A stretch of DNA of 64,000 nucleotides from Bacteroidetes Order II. bacterium (GTDB lineage: Bacteria > Bacteroidota > Rhodothermia > Rhodothermales > UBA2364): assembly GCA_016788705.1 (NCBI GenBank), contig JAEUSQ010000007.1, positions 143,215 to 207,214 on the forward strand. Reading direction: 5' to 3'. The position numbers and the translations under genes are program-made. This document shows, in pieces, positions 43,467 to 51,760 of the stretch; the first letter of the stretch is position 1; every line of letters starts with the position of its first letter. The notes under the pieces are model-generated. The model did not search any database. It worked only from the letters and a program-made list of their open reading frames with translations, and had not been told where the DNA came from.

Positions 43467-44359
43467 ATGCTCCTACACTCCCTATTGGAACGGTACGTGC
43501 TGCATGGTTTTTTGTAGCGCCCGCATTGCTCCTGATTGTGGTCTTTTTCTTTGTGCCCGTTTTGGCTGCTTTTTTTCTGAGTTTCACGGATTTTGACATT
43601 TATGCCTTGGCAAACCCGGATCATTTACGGGTAGTGGGTCTTAAAAACTATCAGGAACTGCTTGCTTCCGAAGATTTTTGGAAAGCACTTGGAAATACCT
43701 TCTATTTTGTCTTGGTCGGCGGCCCGCTATCGGTGGGCATATCATTGGGTACTGCTTTGTTGTTGCAATCCAAGGTAGTACGGTTCAAATCATTTTTTAG
43801 GACTATTTTTTTCGCTCCTGTGGTCACCACCATTGTGGCCGTAGCGGTTGTTTGGCGTTATCTCTATCACACCAAATATGGTTTTCTAAACTACATTCTA
43901 CATTTTTTGGGAATAGATCCGGTGGATTGGTTGGGAGATCCGATCTGGGCCATGCCTGCAATCATCCTGATGGCGGTCTGGAAAGGCTTTGGTTACAACA
44001 TGGTTATTTTTATTGCCGGACTACAAAACATACCAGATGAATTGTATGAGTCCGCTCAGATTGATGGGGCGGGGGCTTGGCAGCAGTTCTGGCATGTCAC
44101 GTTGCCGATGCTTGCTCCTACCTTTTTGTTTGTGGGCCTGATGACGATGATCGGTTATTTTCAGTTGTTTGCCGAACCTTATGTGATGACACTAGGTGGA
44201 CCACTCCAAAGCACCGTTAGCATCGTGTATCTGATGTATGAACAAGGTTTTAAGTGGTGGAATCTGGGCTATGCGGCTGCCGTTGCATTTGTCTTGTTTA
44301 TCATTATGCTGGTTGCAACCCTCATCCAATTCCGGCTTCAGAAAACCGATGCCGCCTAA
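43463..44359 (+). CDS. Sugar ABC transporter permease, MalF type
   Basis: A 298-residue inner-membrane protein with six hydrophobic segments (WFFVAPALLLIVVFFFVPVL at the start; MAVWKGFGYNMVIFIAGL in the middle; FVLFIIMLVATLIQF at the end). It carries the binding-protein-dependent transport EAA loop, ESAQIDGAGAW followed by TLPML, which docks an ABC ATPase. Its start overlaps the binding-protein stop by four bases, showing translational coupling, and the MalG-type gene follows after 22 bases. No ATPase gene of the MalK/MsiK type lies in this cluster, so energy must come from a shared ATPase elsewhere. Confidence 0.93.
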   Translation: MNAPTLPIGTVRAAWFFVAPALLLIVVFFFVPVLAAFFLSFTDFDIYALANPDHLRVVGLKNYQELLASEDFWKALGNTFYFVLVGGPLSVGISLGTALLLQSKVVRFKSFFRTIFFAPVVTTIVAVAVVWRYLYHTKYGFLNYILHFLGIDPVDWLGDPIWAMPAIILMAVWKGFGYNMVIFIAGLQNIPDELYESAQIDGAGAWQQFWHVTLPMLAPTFLFVGLMTMIGYFQLFAEPYVMTLGGPLQSTVSIVYLMYEQGFKWWNLGYAAAVAFVLFIIMLVATLIQFRLQKTDAA

Positions 44360-44381
44360 GTTTATTAATGAGTAGATACCC

Positions 44382-45203
44382 ATGAAACATCGGCTTAATT
44401 TTTGGTTGGTAAATGGCAGTTTATGGCTTTTTGCGCTGGTAACCGCCTTTCCATTGGTTTGGATGGTCTCTGTTTCGTTTATGCAAACGGGCGAGGCTGG
44501 GGCATACCCACCCCCACTCTTCCCCCAATCCCCCACTCTGATGCAGTATGAAACCCTCTTCGAGCGGATGGAAATGGGGCGATATTTTCTGAATAGTTTC
44601 CTTTTGGCGACCAGTATCACGCTACTTTCGTTGCTTTTGAATGCCATGGCTGGCTATGCCTTTGCTAAATTGTCGTTCTATGGGAAAGAGCGCCTATTCA
44701 AAACCCTTTTAGCAGCACTTGTCATTCCGGCACAAGTGGCCATGCTACCCCTCTTTCTCATGATGAAATACCTCGGTTTGGTAAATACCTATCTCGGTGT
44801 GATGATTCCGGGAATGACCAGCATTTTTGGAATTTTCCTCATCCGGCAATATGCACTTTCGGTTCCCAATGAATTGATAGAAGCCGCCCGAATAGATGGC
44901 GCGGGCGAGTTCCGAACCTTCTGGTCGGTGATCATACCACTCCTTCGCCCCATATTGGTGACCTTAGCGTTATTTACTTTTATGGGGACGTGGAATGACT
45001 TTATGTGGCCATTGATTTTAATGACCGATGAGCAAAATTATACGCTACCAGTGGCATTGGCAGCCCTTTCTCGTGAACATGTTCAGGACAATGAAATGAT
45101 GATGGCTGGTTCTGTGATGACGGTTCTGCCTGTATTAATCGTTTTTCTGGTGCTGCAAAAACAATATATCAAAGGCATCATGATGGGAGGCGTAAAGGGA
45201 TGA
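44382..45203 (+). CDS. Sugar ABC transporter permease, MalG type
   Basis: A 273-residue inner-membrane partner of the preceding permease. It starts with a hydrophobic segment (WLFALVTAFPLVWMVSVSF), has the MalG-type motif AGYAFAKLSFYGKERLF, VIPAQVAMLPLFLMMKYLG and the EAA loop EAARIDGAGEFRTFW ending IIPLL, then WNDFMWPLILM. It ends in LVLQKQYIKGIMMGGVKG, the standard CUT1 C-terminus. The stop overlaps the start of the 1013-residue enzyme by four bases. The two permeases and the binding protein make one importer for an oligosaccharide released in the periplasm. Confidence 0.93.
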   Translation: MKHRLNFWLVNGSLWLFALVTAFPLVWMVSVSFMQTGEAGAYPPPLFPQSPTLMQYETLFERMEMGRYFLNSFLLATSITLLSLLLNAMAGYAFAKLSFYGKERLFKTLLAALVIPAQVAMLPLFLMMKYLGLVNTYLGVMIPGMTSIFGIFLIRQYALSVPNELIEAARIDGAGEFRTFWSVIIPLLRPILVTLALFTFMGTWNDFMWPLILMTDEQNYTLPVALAALSREHVQDNEMMMAGSVMTVLPVLIVFLVLQKQYIKGIMMGGVKG

Positions 45204-48200
45204 AATATAAAATCTTATGGTGGTGGCTGTTCTTTTTTTCGGGACCATATAGCCTGGCCCAATCGGGGGTTTTGACCATCGAGGATGGTTCAGATACGGC
45301 TTTGTGGCAAGCGGCCCCAACAGAAGGGGTGAACCTAGAAATAACCGAATCGGACGGAGACAATGGCCCTTCCATTCGCTTAGATTACAATTTCAACGGG
45401 AAGGGTGGATGGGCTGCTGCGGTAAAGCCTATCCGTCTTGCCTTGCCAGAAAATTTTGTTCTGAGCTATCGTGTAAGAGGTGAAACACCATTGAATAAGC
45501 TTGAAATTAAGCTCCAGCAAGATGGTAACGTTTGGTGGTATGTGCAGCCTTCTTTAAAGATGCCCGAAAAATGGACCGAACAGCGCATTAAGCGCCGGAA
45601 AATCAGTTTTGCATGGGGGCCAGAACCCAAGCGGCCATTGGAGATGCTGAGTGCGTTTGAGTTTACCATTGTTGCGGAAAAAGGTGGTAAAGGTACTATT
45701 TGGTTGGACGATATTCGGATTGAGCCGCGTCTGCCCGATGCGCCTTATACCCTAACCCCAATCATTACTACTTCCTCTGGATCGGGTCAGGGCGTTTTGT
45801 CAAAAAGCGGGGCTTGGTCTCCCAAAGGCGGCTCATCGCAATGGTTGATGATGGATTTTGGTACCTACCGCGAGTTTGGCGGGGTGACATTGGGCTGGGC
45901 ATCCGGCGGAACACGTTATCAGTTGGCTGCATCCGACGATGGTAAACACTGGCGTAATCTTATTGCGGTTCAAAACGGGGATGGGGGCTATGATGCCCTA
46001 TATCTTCCTGAAGCCGAAACAAGGTTTCTTCGTCTGACGTGCTTTTCAGGATGTGTCTTAAGGCATGTTCAAATAGAAGAAATTTCTTTTTCTACCACGC
46101 CATCTGCCTATATCGCCCATTTGGCTGCAAGGGCGCCAGAAGGCCACTTTCCGCTCTATTTTTTGGAAAAACTAACGTATTGGACGGTTTGGGGTGCCCC
46201 CCATCACATGAACGAAGGGTTAATGAGCGAACATGGCATGGTAGAATTAGAGAAAGGTGGCCCCTCGTTTGAACCATTTGTGATGATGGAGGGCAAATTA
46301 TGGTCGTGGGCCAATACCACACATGAAGCCGCACTCGAAAGCGGGTACCTACCTATCCCAAGCGTAACACGGATCATGGGGCCGTTGATACTTAAGGTGA
46401 CGGCTTGGGCCACACAAGAAGGGTTTATGGTGCAGTATAAATTACATAATCGTAGCAATAAAAGGAAAACCGGATATTTGTATCTTGCGGCTCGTCCGTT
46501 CCAAGTGAACCCAACCTCTCAATTTCTGAATACTCCCGGTGGCTTTGCACCGATCAAGTCCCTTTCGTTGGGACAACACTTACAACTGAACCAAACGACA
46601 TTCACGACCATGCCTAAGCCTGAAAGGGCATGGGTAACCCGTATGAGTGAGGGCGATCTGATCGCGCAAATGATACAAGGCACACCCTCCGGAAAACAAA
46701 CGGTCGAAGACTCGTTGGGTTTTGCCGCCGGAGCCATGCGGTATAGACTGAGGCTGAGGCCCGGTGAGTCCCAAACGGTGGTATTACACTATGGTACTGC
46801 GGGTGGGACGTTAGAACAGGCAAAAACCGAATGGCGCAATTTGATTGATCGCTTCGATTTGGTCGTTCCCGGAGATGAAGCCCTAACCCAGTCCATCAAA
46901 GCCAATCTGGGTTATGTGCTGGTCAACCAAGACGAAGATGCCATCCAGCCGGGGTCCCGAAGTTATGAACGAAGTTGGATTCGGGATGGTTCATTGACTT
47001 CTGCGGCGTTGTTACGGTTAGGGCATTCCGATACGGTTCGGGAATACCTTCTGTGGTATGCACGCTTCTTGTTCGATAACGGCAAGGTTCCTTGTTGCGT
47101 GGATCATCGCGGGCCAGATCCGGTTCCAGAAAACGATAGTCATGGGCAATTTATCTATCTGGTGGCAGAATATTTCCGATTCACCAACGACGAAGAAACC
47201 TTGCGTAAGGTTTGGCCACAGGTTCAACAGGCAGTGCGTTATATGGAAGGGTTGCGGCACTTGAGACGCACGCCAGAATATCAGAACCCAGAAAAGAAGC
47301 CCTATTTTGGTCTCCTTCCCGAATCTATCAGCCACGAAGGATATTCCGATCATCCACGTCACTCGTTCTGGGATTATTTTTTTGCCATTCGTGGGTATAA
47401 AGATGCGGTCTATCTTGCCGAAGTACTGGGTGAAAAAGAGACTGCCGCAAGCTTTAAGGCATTTCGGGATGAATTTACGCAGGATGTCCACGCCGCAATT
47501 CGGGCCACAATGGCGCTACACCAAATAGATTACTTGCCGGGCTGTGTGGAATTGGGGGATTTTGACGCCACCTCCACCACCGTGGGTATGACACCCGCCG
47601 AAGAGATGGCACGTTTTCCGGAGGGCGCTCTCGAGAAAACATTTGAGCGATATTGGCAATTTGCCGAGGACAGACGTTCCGGAAAAAAAGTGTGGGAAAA
47701 TTATACCCCATATGAATGGCGGACGGTCGGAGCACTCCTAAGGTTGGGCTGGAAAGACCGTGCCCATGCAATGAGCCGTTATTTCTTTTCTCATCAACGC
47801 CCTGCGTCTTGGCGGCATTGGGCGGAAGTGATCTGGAGGGAGGAGCGTACCCCCAAATTCATTGGCGACATGCCACATACATGGGTGGGATCGGATTTTA
47901 TCCGTGCCAGCCTCTCCTTTTTTGCGTATGAACGTGAAGACGATCAAACGTTGGTCGTTGGAGCTGGATTGCTGCCGGAGTGGTTGGAAAAGGACGAAGG
48001 CGTTAGGGTGAAAAACCTCGGTACATGGTGGGGCAGTCTCTCGTATAGCGCTTCTCGCAAGGGCGAAACCACTACCTTTCAGTTTTCGGGCAGCCTGAAA
48101 ATTCCTCAAGGCGGGATGGAAGTCCATATACCGGATCCGAAGCCCATTCGCGAAATATGGATTAACAACCATCGTTTGGAAATACCTTCGCATCGTATTA

Positions 48201-48241
48201 ACGTCCGTGATTTCCCCGCAACCGTTGTCATTCGCCAATAG
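45200..48241 (+). CDS. Exported multi-domain enzyme, probable (alpha/alpha)6 glycosidase of unassigned family
   Basis: A 1013-residue protein with signal peptide (WWWLFFFSGPYSLAQ). N-terminal beta-sandwich (about 20-175, GKGTIWLDDIRIEPR at its end) is of the carbohydrate-binding CIA30/CBM11-like type; a discoidin-like domain follows (about 180-300, WLMMDFGTYREFGGVTLGW). Residues about 320-560 look like the beta-sandwich found before six-hairpin barrels. Residues about 570-910 carry helical repeats and acidic motifs of an (alpha/alpha)6 glycosidase: SYERSWIRDGSLTSAALLRL, HRGPDPVPENDSHGQFIYLV, EYRFTNDEETLRKVW-like segments and YTPYEWRTVGALLRLGW. I cannot assign a GH family. It is coupled to malG and followed 25 bases later by the GH94 gene, so a periplasmic step on beta-1,2-glucan fragments is likely. 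Confidence 0.75.
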   Translation: MKYKILWWWLFFFSGPYSLAQSGVLTIEDGSDTALWQAAPTEGVNLEITESDGDNGPSIRLDYNFNGKGGWAAAVKPIRLALPENFVLSYRVRGETPLNKLEIKLQQDGNVWWYVQPSLKMPEKWTEQRIKRRKISFAWGPEPKRPLEMLSAFEFTIVAEKGGKGTIWLDDIRIEPRLPDAPYTLTPIITTSSGSGQGVLSKSGAWSPKGGSSQWLMMDFGTYREFGGVTLGWASGGTRYQLAASDDGKHWRNLIAVQNGDGGYDALYLPEAETRFLRLTCFSGCVLRHVQIEEISFSTTPSAYIAHLAARAPEGHFPLYFLEKLTYWTVWGAPHHMNEGLMSEHGMVELEKGGPSFEPFVMMEGKLWSWANTTHEAALESGYLPIPSVTRIMGPLILKVTAWATQEGFMVQYKLHNRSNKRKTGYLYLAARPFQVNPTSQFLNTPGGFAPIKSLSLGQHLQLNQTTFTTMPKPERAWVTRMSEGDLIAQMIQGTPSGKQTVEDSLGFAAGAMRYRLRLRPGESQTVVLHYGTAGGTLEQAKTEWRNLIDRFDLVVPGDEALTQSIKANLGYVLVNQDEDAIQPGSRSYERSWIRDGSLTSAALLRLGHSDTVREYLLWYARFLFDNGKVPCCVDHRGPDPVPENDSHGQFIYLVAEYFRFTNDEETLRKVWPQVQQAVRYMEGLRHLRRTPEYQNPEKKPYFGLLPESISHEGYSDHPRHSFWDYFFAIRGYKDAVYLAEVLGEKETAASFKAFRDEFTQDVHAAIRATMALHQIDYLPGCVELGDFDATSTTVGMTPAEEMARFPEGALEKTFERYWQFAEDRRSGKKVWENYTPYEWRTVGALLRLGWKDRAHAMSRYFFSHQRPASWRHWAEVIWREERTPKFIGDMPHTWVGSDFIRASLSFFAYEREDDQTLVVGAGLLPEWLEKDEGVRVKNLGTWWGSLSYSASRKGETTTFQFSGSLKIPQGGMEVHIPDPKPIREIWINNHRLEIPSHRINVRDFPATVVIRQ

Positions 48242-48266
48242 TTAACCACCGTAATCCTGCAATACT

Positions 48267-51200
48267 TTGGAAACGAACACACCTTTCCCGTTCGATACTT
48301 TTTCTTGTTCTAACGGATCCCTTTCTGTCTTTTTATCTTCATCCGGCAGCGGATTTACTTCGCACACCTCATTGGCGCTTACCCGCTGGTATCCCGACCC
48401 CACGCGCGATGCTGATGGCTACTATTTTTATCTGCAAGACCTGCAAACCGAAGCCTTTTGGTCTTTGGGCTTCCAACCCGTACGGAGTACTCCGGATCAG
48501 TACGAAGTGGTACAGGATGGAGGCAAGATACGCTTTACACGGATAGAGAACGGGATTCGGTCGGTAATGAAGGTGTGGGTCTTAAAAGAAGCAGATGTAG
48601 AAATTAGACAAATTAAGTTGGAAAACTGCACGAAAGAATCTCGAATCCTTCGCTTGACTTCTTATGCCGAAATCGTACTAAATAGCCGGATGGGCGATGT
48701 GGGGCATCCGGCATTTTCCAAATTATTCGTACAAACGGCTTGGGATGCGGCGCGCGGGGCACTGATGGCAAACCGACGCCTGCGTAGCCCCGGAGATACA
48801 CCTGGTTTTATGGCACATTGGTTGATGGAGGCACGTCCAGATGCTTGGGAAACCGACCGGATGCGGTTTATTGGGCGGGGGCGTACCCTTCAACATCCTC
48901 AGGCATTAGACCAAGCCCTGTCGGGTACGACCGGAAATGTATTAGATGCCGCTTTTAGCCTGCAAAAAGAAATTCGGCTTGAAGCCGGAGAATCCATAAC
49001 GCTCCATTTTGCCCTTGCATTTGCAAAAACGGAAGATCAGTTACACAATTGGATGGCTCAGCCTCTTTCACCTCATGTCGGCATACAACCAGCTCGTTTT
49101 GCGGCAGAGGAACAAGAAATGCTGGCTGTTTTTTTGGCAAAAACCTCGAAAAATAACCCCATCAATACCCGTGTCGTATGCAGACCCTCGCCTTTAGCAG
49201 TAGAAGCAAAGGAAACTTCTCTTTTAGATTTTAATGGGTTAGGTGGCTTTTCGGAAGATGGGAAGGCGTATGTTCTTTACACCCACGCCCACAAAAAAAC
49301 CCCTTTGCCGTGGACCAATGTGGTTTCAAATGATGAACATGGGTTTATGATCAGCGAAAGTGGTTCTGCTTATACATGGAGTGCAAATAGCCGCGAAAAC
49401 CGCCTGACTCCTTGGGCCAATGATCCGGTAATGGATCCCTTCGGCGAGGCGTTTTATCTTAAAAACCGAAAGACAGGCGAGGTCATCTGCCCACTGCCAG
49501 GGCCACGCCCTTCAAATGTGGCCTTTCGGGTCGTACATGGGTTTGGATATTCTACGTTCTCGGCAGTGCAATTGGGCATTGCTCACGAAGTGACCTTTTT
49601 TGTCCCACCCGCCGATCCGCTCAAAATTGCAAAAATCTGTCTGCGAAACCAGACGCAGACCGCTCAGACGTTTTCGTTTTACGCCTACCACGAATTGGTG
49701 ATGGGGCCTTATCGTCATATGGCCTTGCCCCACCTCCAAACAGGTCGGGCCGAAAATGGTGCCCTATGGGCCGAAAATCCCCATAATGGGGAGTTTTCGG
49801 CACGACGTTCGTTTTTACAGATCGTTGGGGCTCCTGTTTCTTCTGTTACGACCGACCGTACCGCATTTTTAGGCCGATATGGCGCTCCTGATGCGCCAGA
49901 AGGCATCTGGGCAGACCATTTGAACCAGAAGGTAGAACTTGAGGCGCATACCGACCCTTGCTTGGCTGTGGAAACCCAAATTGAACTGCCGCCAGAGACC
50001 GAGGTGACATTTTATGTCTTGCTGGGGCAAGGGGAAAATGCGTCTCGTACCCAAGAATTGATGATGCGTTATGCCGATCCCGCAGCGTGTGAAACTGCAC
50101 AAAATGAAGGGATCGCCTTCTGGCAAAAGCTGACCGACAAAATTCAGGTAACAACACCGGATGCAGCCTTAGACCGGATGGCAAATGGTTGGCTGGTGTA
50201 TCAAAACCTTAGCTGTCGTATCATGGGCCGCTCAGCATTCTATCAGTCTGGTGGAGCCTATGGATACCGCGACCAACTCCAAGACACGGGTGGCATGTTT
50301 TATCATTTGCCAGACTTAACACGTAGCCAGATTTTACTACATGCCGCACATCAGTTTGAAGAAGGAGATGTCTTACATTGGTGGCATCCACCGCTCTCCA
50401 AGGGCATCCGGACACGGTTCTCGGATGATTTGCTCTGGCTGCCGTATATCACTTCTTTTTATATAAATAGCACTGGAGATTGGGCTTTATTGGATGAGGA
50501 GGTTGGGTTCAAATCGGCGGCGCTATTAAAAAAAGACGAGGATGAAATCTTTGTTTTTGCGGAAGATACAAATAAATCTGCTAGCCTTTACGAACACGCT
50601 TGCATGGCTATTGATCGTTCATTAACGAAAGGCGATCATGAATTACCCTTGATGGGAACGGGCGATTGGAACGATGGGATGAATCGGGTGGGCCGAGAAG
50701 GGAAAGGGGAAAGCGTATGGCTGGGTTTTTTCTTGTATCAGATTCTTTCGGATTGGATTTCGATCTGCGAAAAACGTCGGGACGTGGTACGTCTTACACG
50801 GTATGCCGCATATCAAAAAGAATTGTACGAAGCCCTGAATACCTCAGGATGGGATGGGTCTTGGTATCGTCGGGCTTATTATGACAATGGGGTTCCTTTG
50901 GGTGCTTCTGGTAATGATGAGTGCCGAATAGACACCATTGCACAAGCTTGGGCTGTCATTTCCAAAGTGGCCCCCCCCGACCGTGCGCGTGTTGCGCTCG
51001 AAGCCATGTTGACGCATTTGGTTTCTGAAAATGAAGGCATTATCCGCTTGCTCACCCCTGCCTTCGACCGCACGCCTCACGACCCCGGCTACATTAAAGG
51101 CTATTTGCCTGGTGTACGGGAGAATGGCGGTCAATATACCCATGCGGCTCTTTGGGCTGTAAAAGCACTTGCAGAAACGGGTAAAGGAACCTTGGCTGCA

Positions 51201-51752
51201 CGATTGCTGGGCATGATCAGTCCGGTATCGCATACCCGAACGCCCGAAGAAGTTGCTCGCTATCAAACAGAGCCTTACGTAATTGCTGCAGATGTGTATG
51301 GAGTGGCGCCACATGTTGGACGGGGCGGCTGGACGTGGTACACGGGCTCTGCCGGATGGATGTTTCGCGTCTTATTCGAATCCGTTCTGGGATTTGGCGT
51401 ACAGGAAAATCAGTGGTTTACGCTTAAACCCTGTATCCCTTTGCATTGGCCCGGTTTTACCATACAATACCGTTGCCACGACAACCAGACCCGCTATTTA
51501 ATTGAAGTGGAAAATCCGGAAAGTGTTGAAGTAGGTATTTCAGCAGCTTCCATAGATGGTATGACTTGCGTGATAGAGGAGGATGTCCTGGCCAAAATTC
51601 CAATTATTACGGATGGTAAAACACATCGTGTTGTCATCCGCATGGGAAAACCACCTTCCTCTCCCCCTAATATGCGCAATGGCAGGCCTCTTTCAGCAGA
51701 GGCAACAAAGGAGAATACGGAACAGGTTTATACCACGCAATTGTTTAAATAA
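48267..51752 (+). CDS. GH94 phosphorylase, 1,2-beta-oligoglucan phosphorylase type
   Basis: A 1161-residue cytoplasmic protein without a signal peptide. The C-terminal half shows the GH94 core: GGAYGYRDQLQDTGGMFYHL, HWWHPPLSKGIRTRFSDDLL, LPLMGTGDWNDGMNRVG with the catalytic Asp of WNDG (near residue 801), and YGVAPHVGRGGWTWYTGSAG, where phosphate-binding residues lie. Length fits 1,2-beta-oligoglucan phosphorylase (EC 2.4.1.333). It is much too short for cyclic beta-1,2-glucan synthase and lacks that enzyme's glycosyltransferase and membrane parts. It would phosphorolyse sophorooligosaccharides to alpha-glucose 1-phosphate. The start is TTG 48267, because an in-frame stop sits at 48252-48254. 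Cellobiose-type specificity is less likely given the size and the GH144 neighbours. Confidence 0.85.
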   Translation: METNTPFPFDTFSCSNGSLSVFLSSSGSGFTSHTSLALTRWYPDPTRDADGYYFYLQDLQTEAFWSLGFQPVRSTPDQYEVVQDGGKIRFTRIENGIRSVMKVWVLKEADVEIRQIKLENCTKESRILRLTSYAEIVLNSRMGDVGHPAFSKLFVQTAWDAARGALMANRRLRSPGDTPGFMAHWLMEARPDAWETDRMRFIGRGRTLQHPQALDQALSGTTGNVLDAAFSLQKEIRLEAGESITLHFALAFAKTEDQLHNWMAQPLSPHVGIQPARFAAEEQEMLAVFLAKTSKNNPINTRVVCRPSPLAVEAKETSLLDFNGLGGFSEDGKAYVLYTHAHKKTPLPWTNVVSNDEHGFMISESGSAYTWSANSRENRLTPWANDPVMDPFGEAFYLKNRKTGEVICPLPGPRPSNVAFRVVHGFGYSTFSAVQLGIAHEVTFFVPPADPLKIAKICLRNQTQTAQTFSFYAYHELVMGPYRHMALPHLQTGRAENGALWAENPHNGEFSARRSFLQIVGAPVSSVTTDRTAFLGRYGAPDAPEGIWADHLNQKVELEAHTDPCLAVETQIELPPETEVTFYVLLGQGENASRTQELMMRYADPAACETAQNEGIAFWQKLTDKIQVTTPDAALDRMANGWLVYQNLSCRIMGRSAFYQSGGAYGYRDQLQDTGGMFYHLPDLTRSQILLHAAHQFEEGDVLHWWHPPLSKGIRTRFSDDLLWLPYITSFYINSTGDWALLDEEVGFKSAALLKKDEDEIFVFAEDTNKSASLYEHACMAIDRSLTKGDHELPLMGTGDWNDGMNRVGREGKGESVWLGFFLYQILSDWISICEKRRDVVRLTRYAAYQKELYEALNTSGWDGSWYRRAYYDNGVPLGASGNDECRIDTIAQAWAVISKVAPPDRARVALEAMLTHLVSENEGIIRLLTPAFDRTPHDPGYIKGYLPGVRENGGQYTHAALWAVKALAETGKGTLAARLLGMISPVSHTRTPEEVARYQTEPYVIAADVYGVAPHVGRGGWTWYTGSAGWMFRVLFESVLGFGVQENQWFTLKPCIPLHWPGFTIQYRCHDNQTRYLIEVENPESVEVGISAASIDGMTCVIEEDVLAKIPIITDGKTHRVVIRMGKPPSSPPNMRNGRPLSAEATKENTEQVYTTQLFK

Positions 51753-51760
51753 AGTTAGCC

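Noticed and set aside
48267..51752. Cyclic beta-1,2-glucan synthase
   Set aside because: That enzyme is more than twice as long and carries glycosyltransferase and membrane domains. Here only the GH94-type part is present, without membrane segments.
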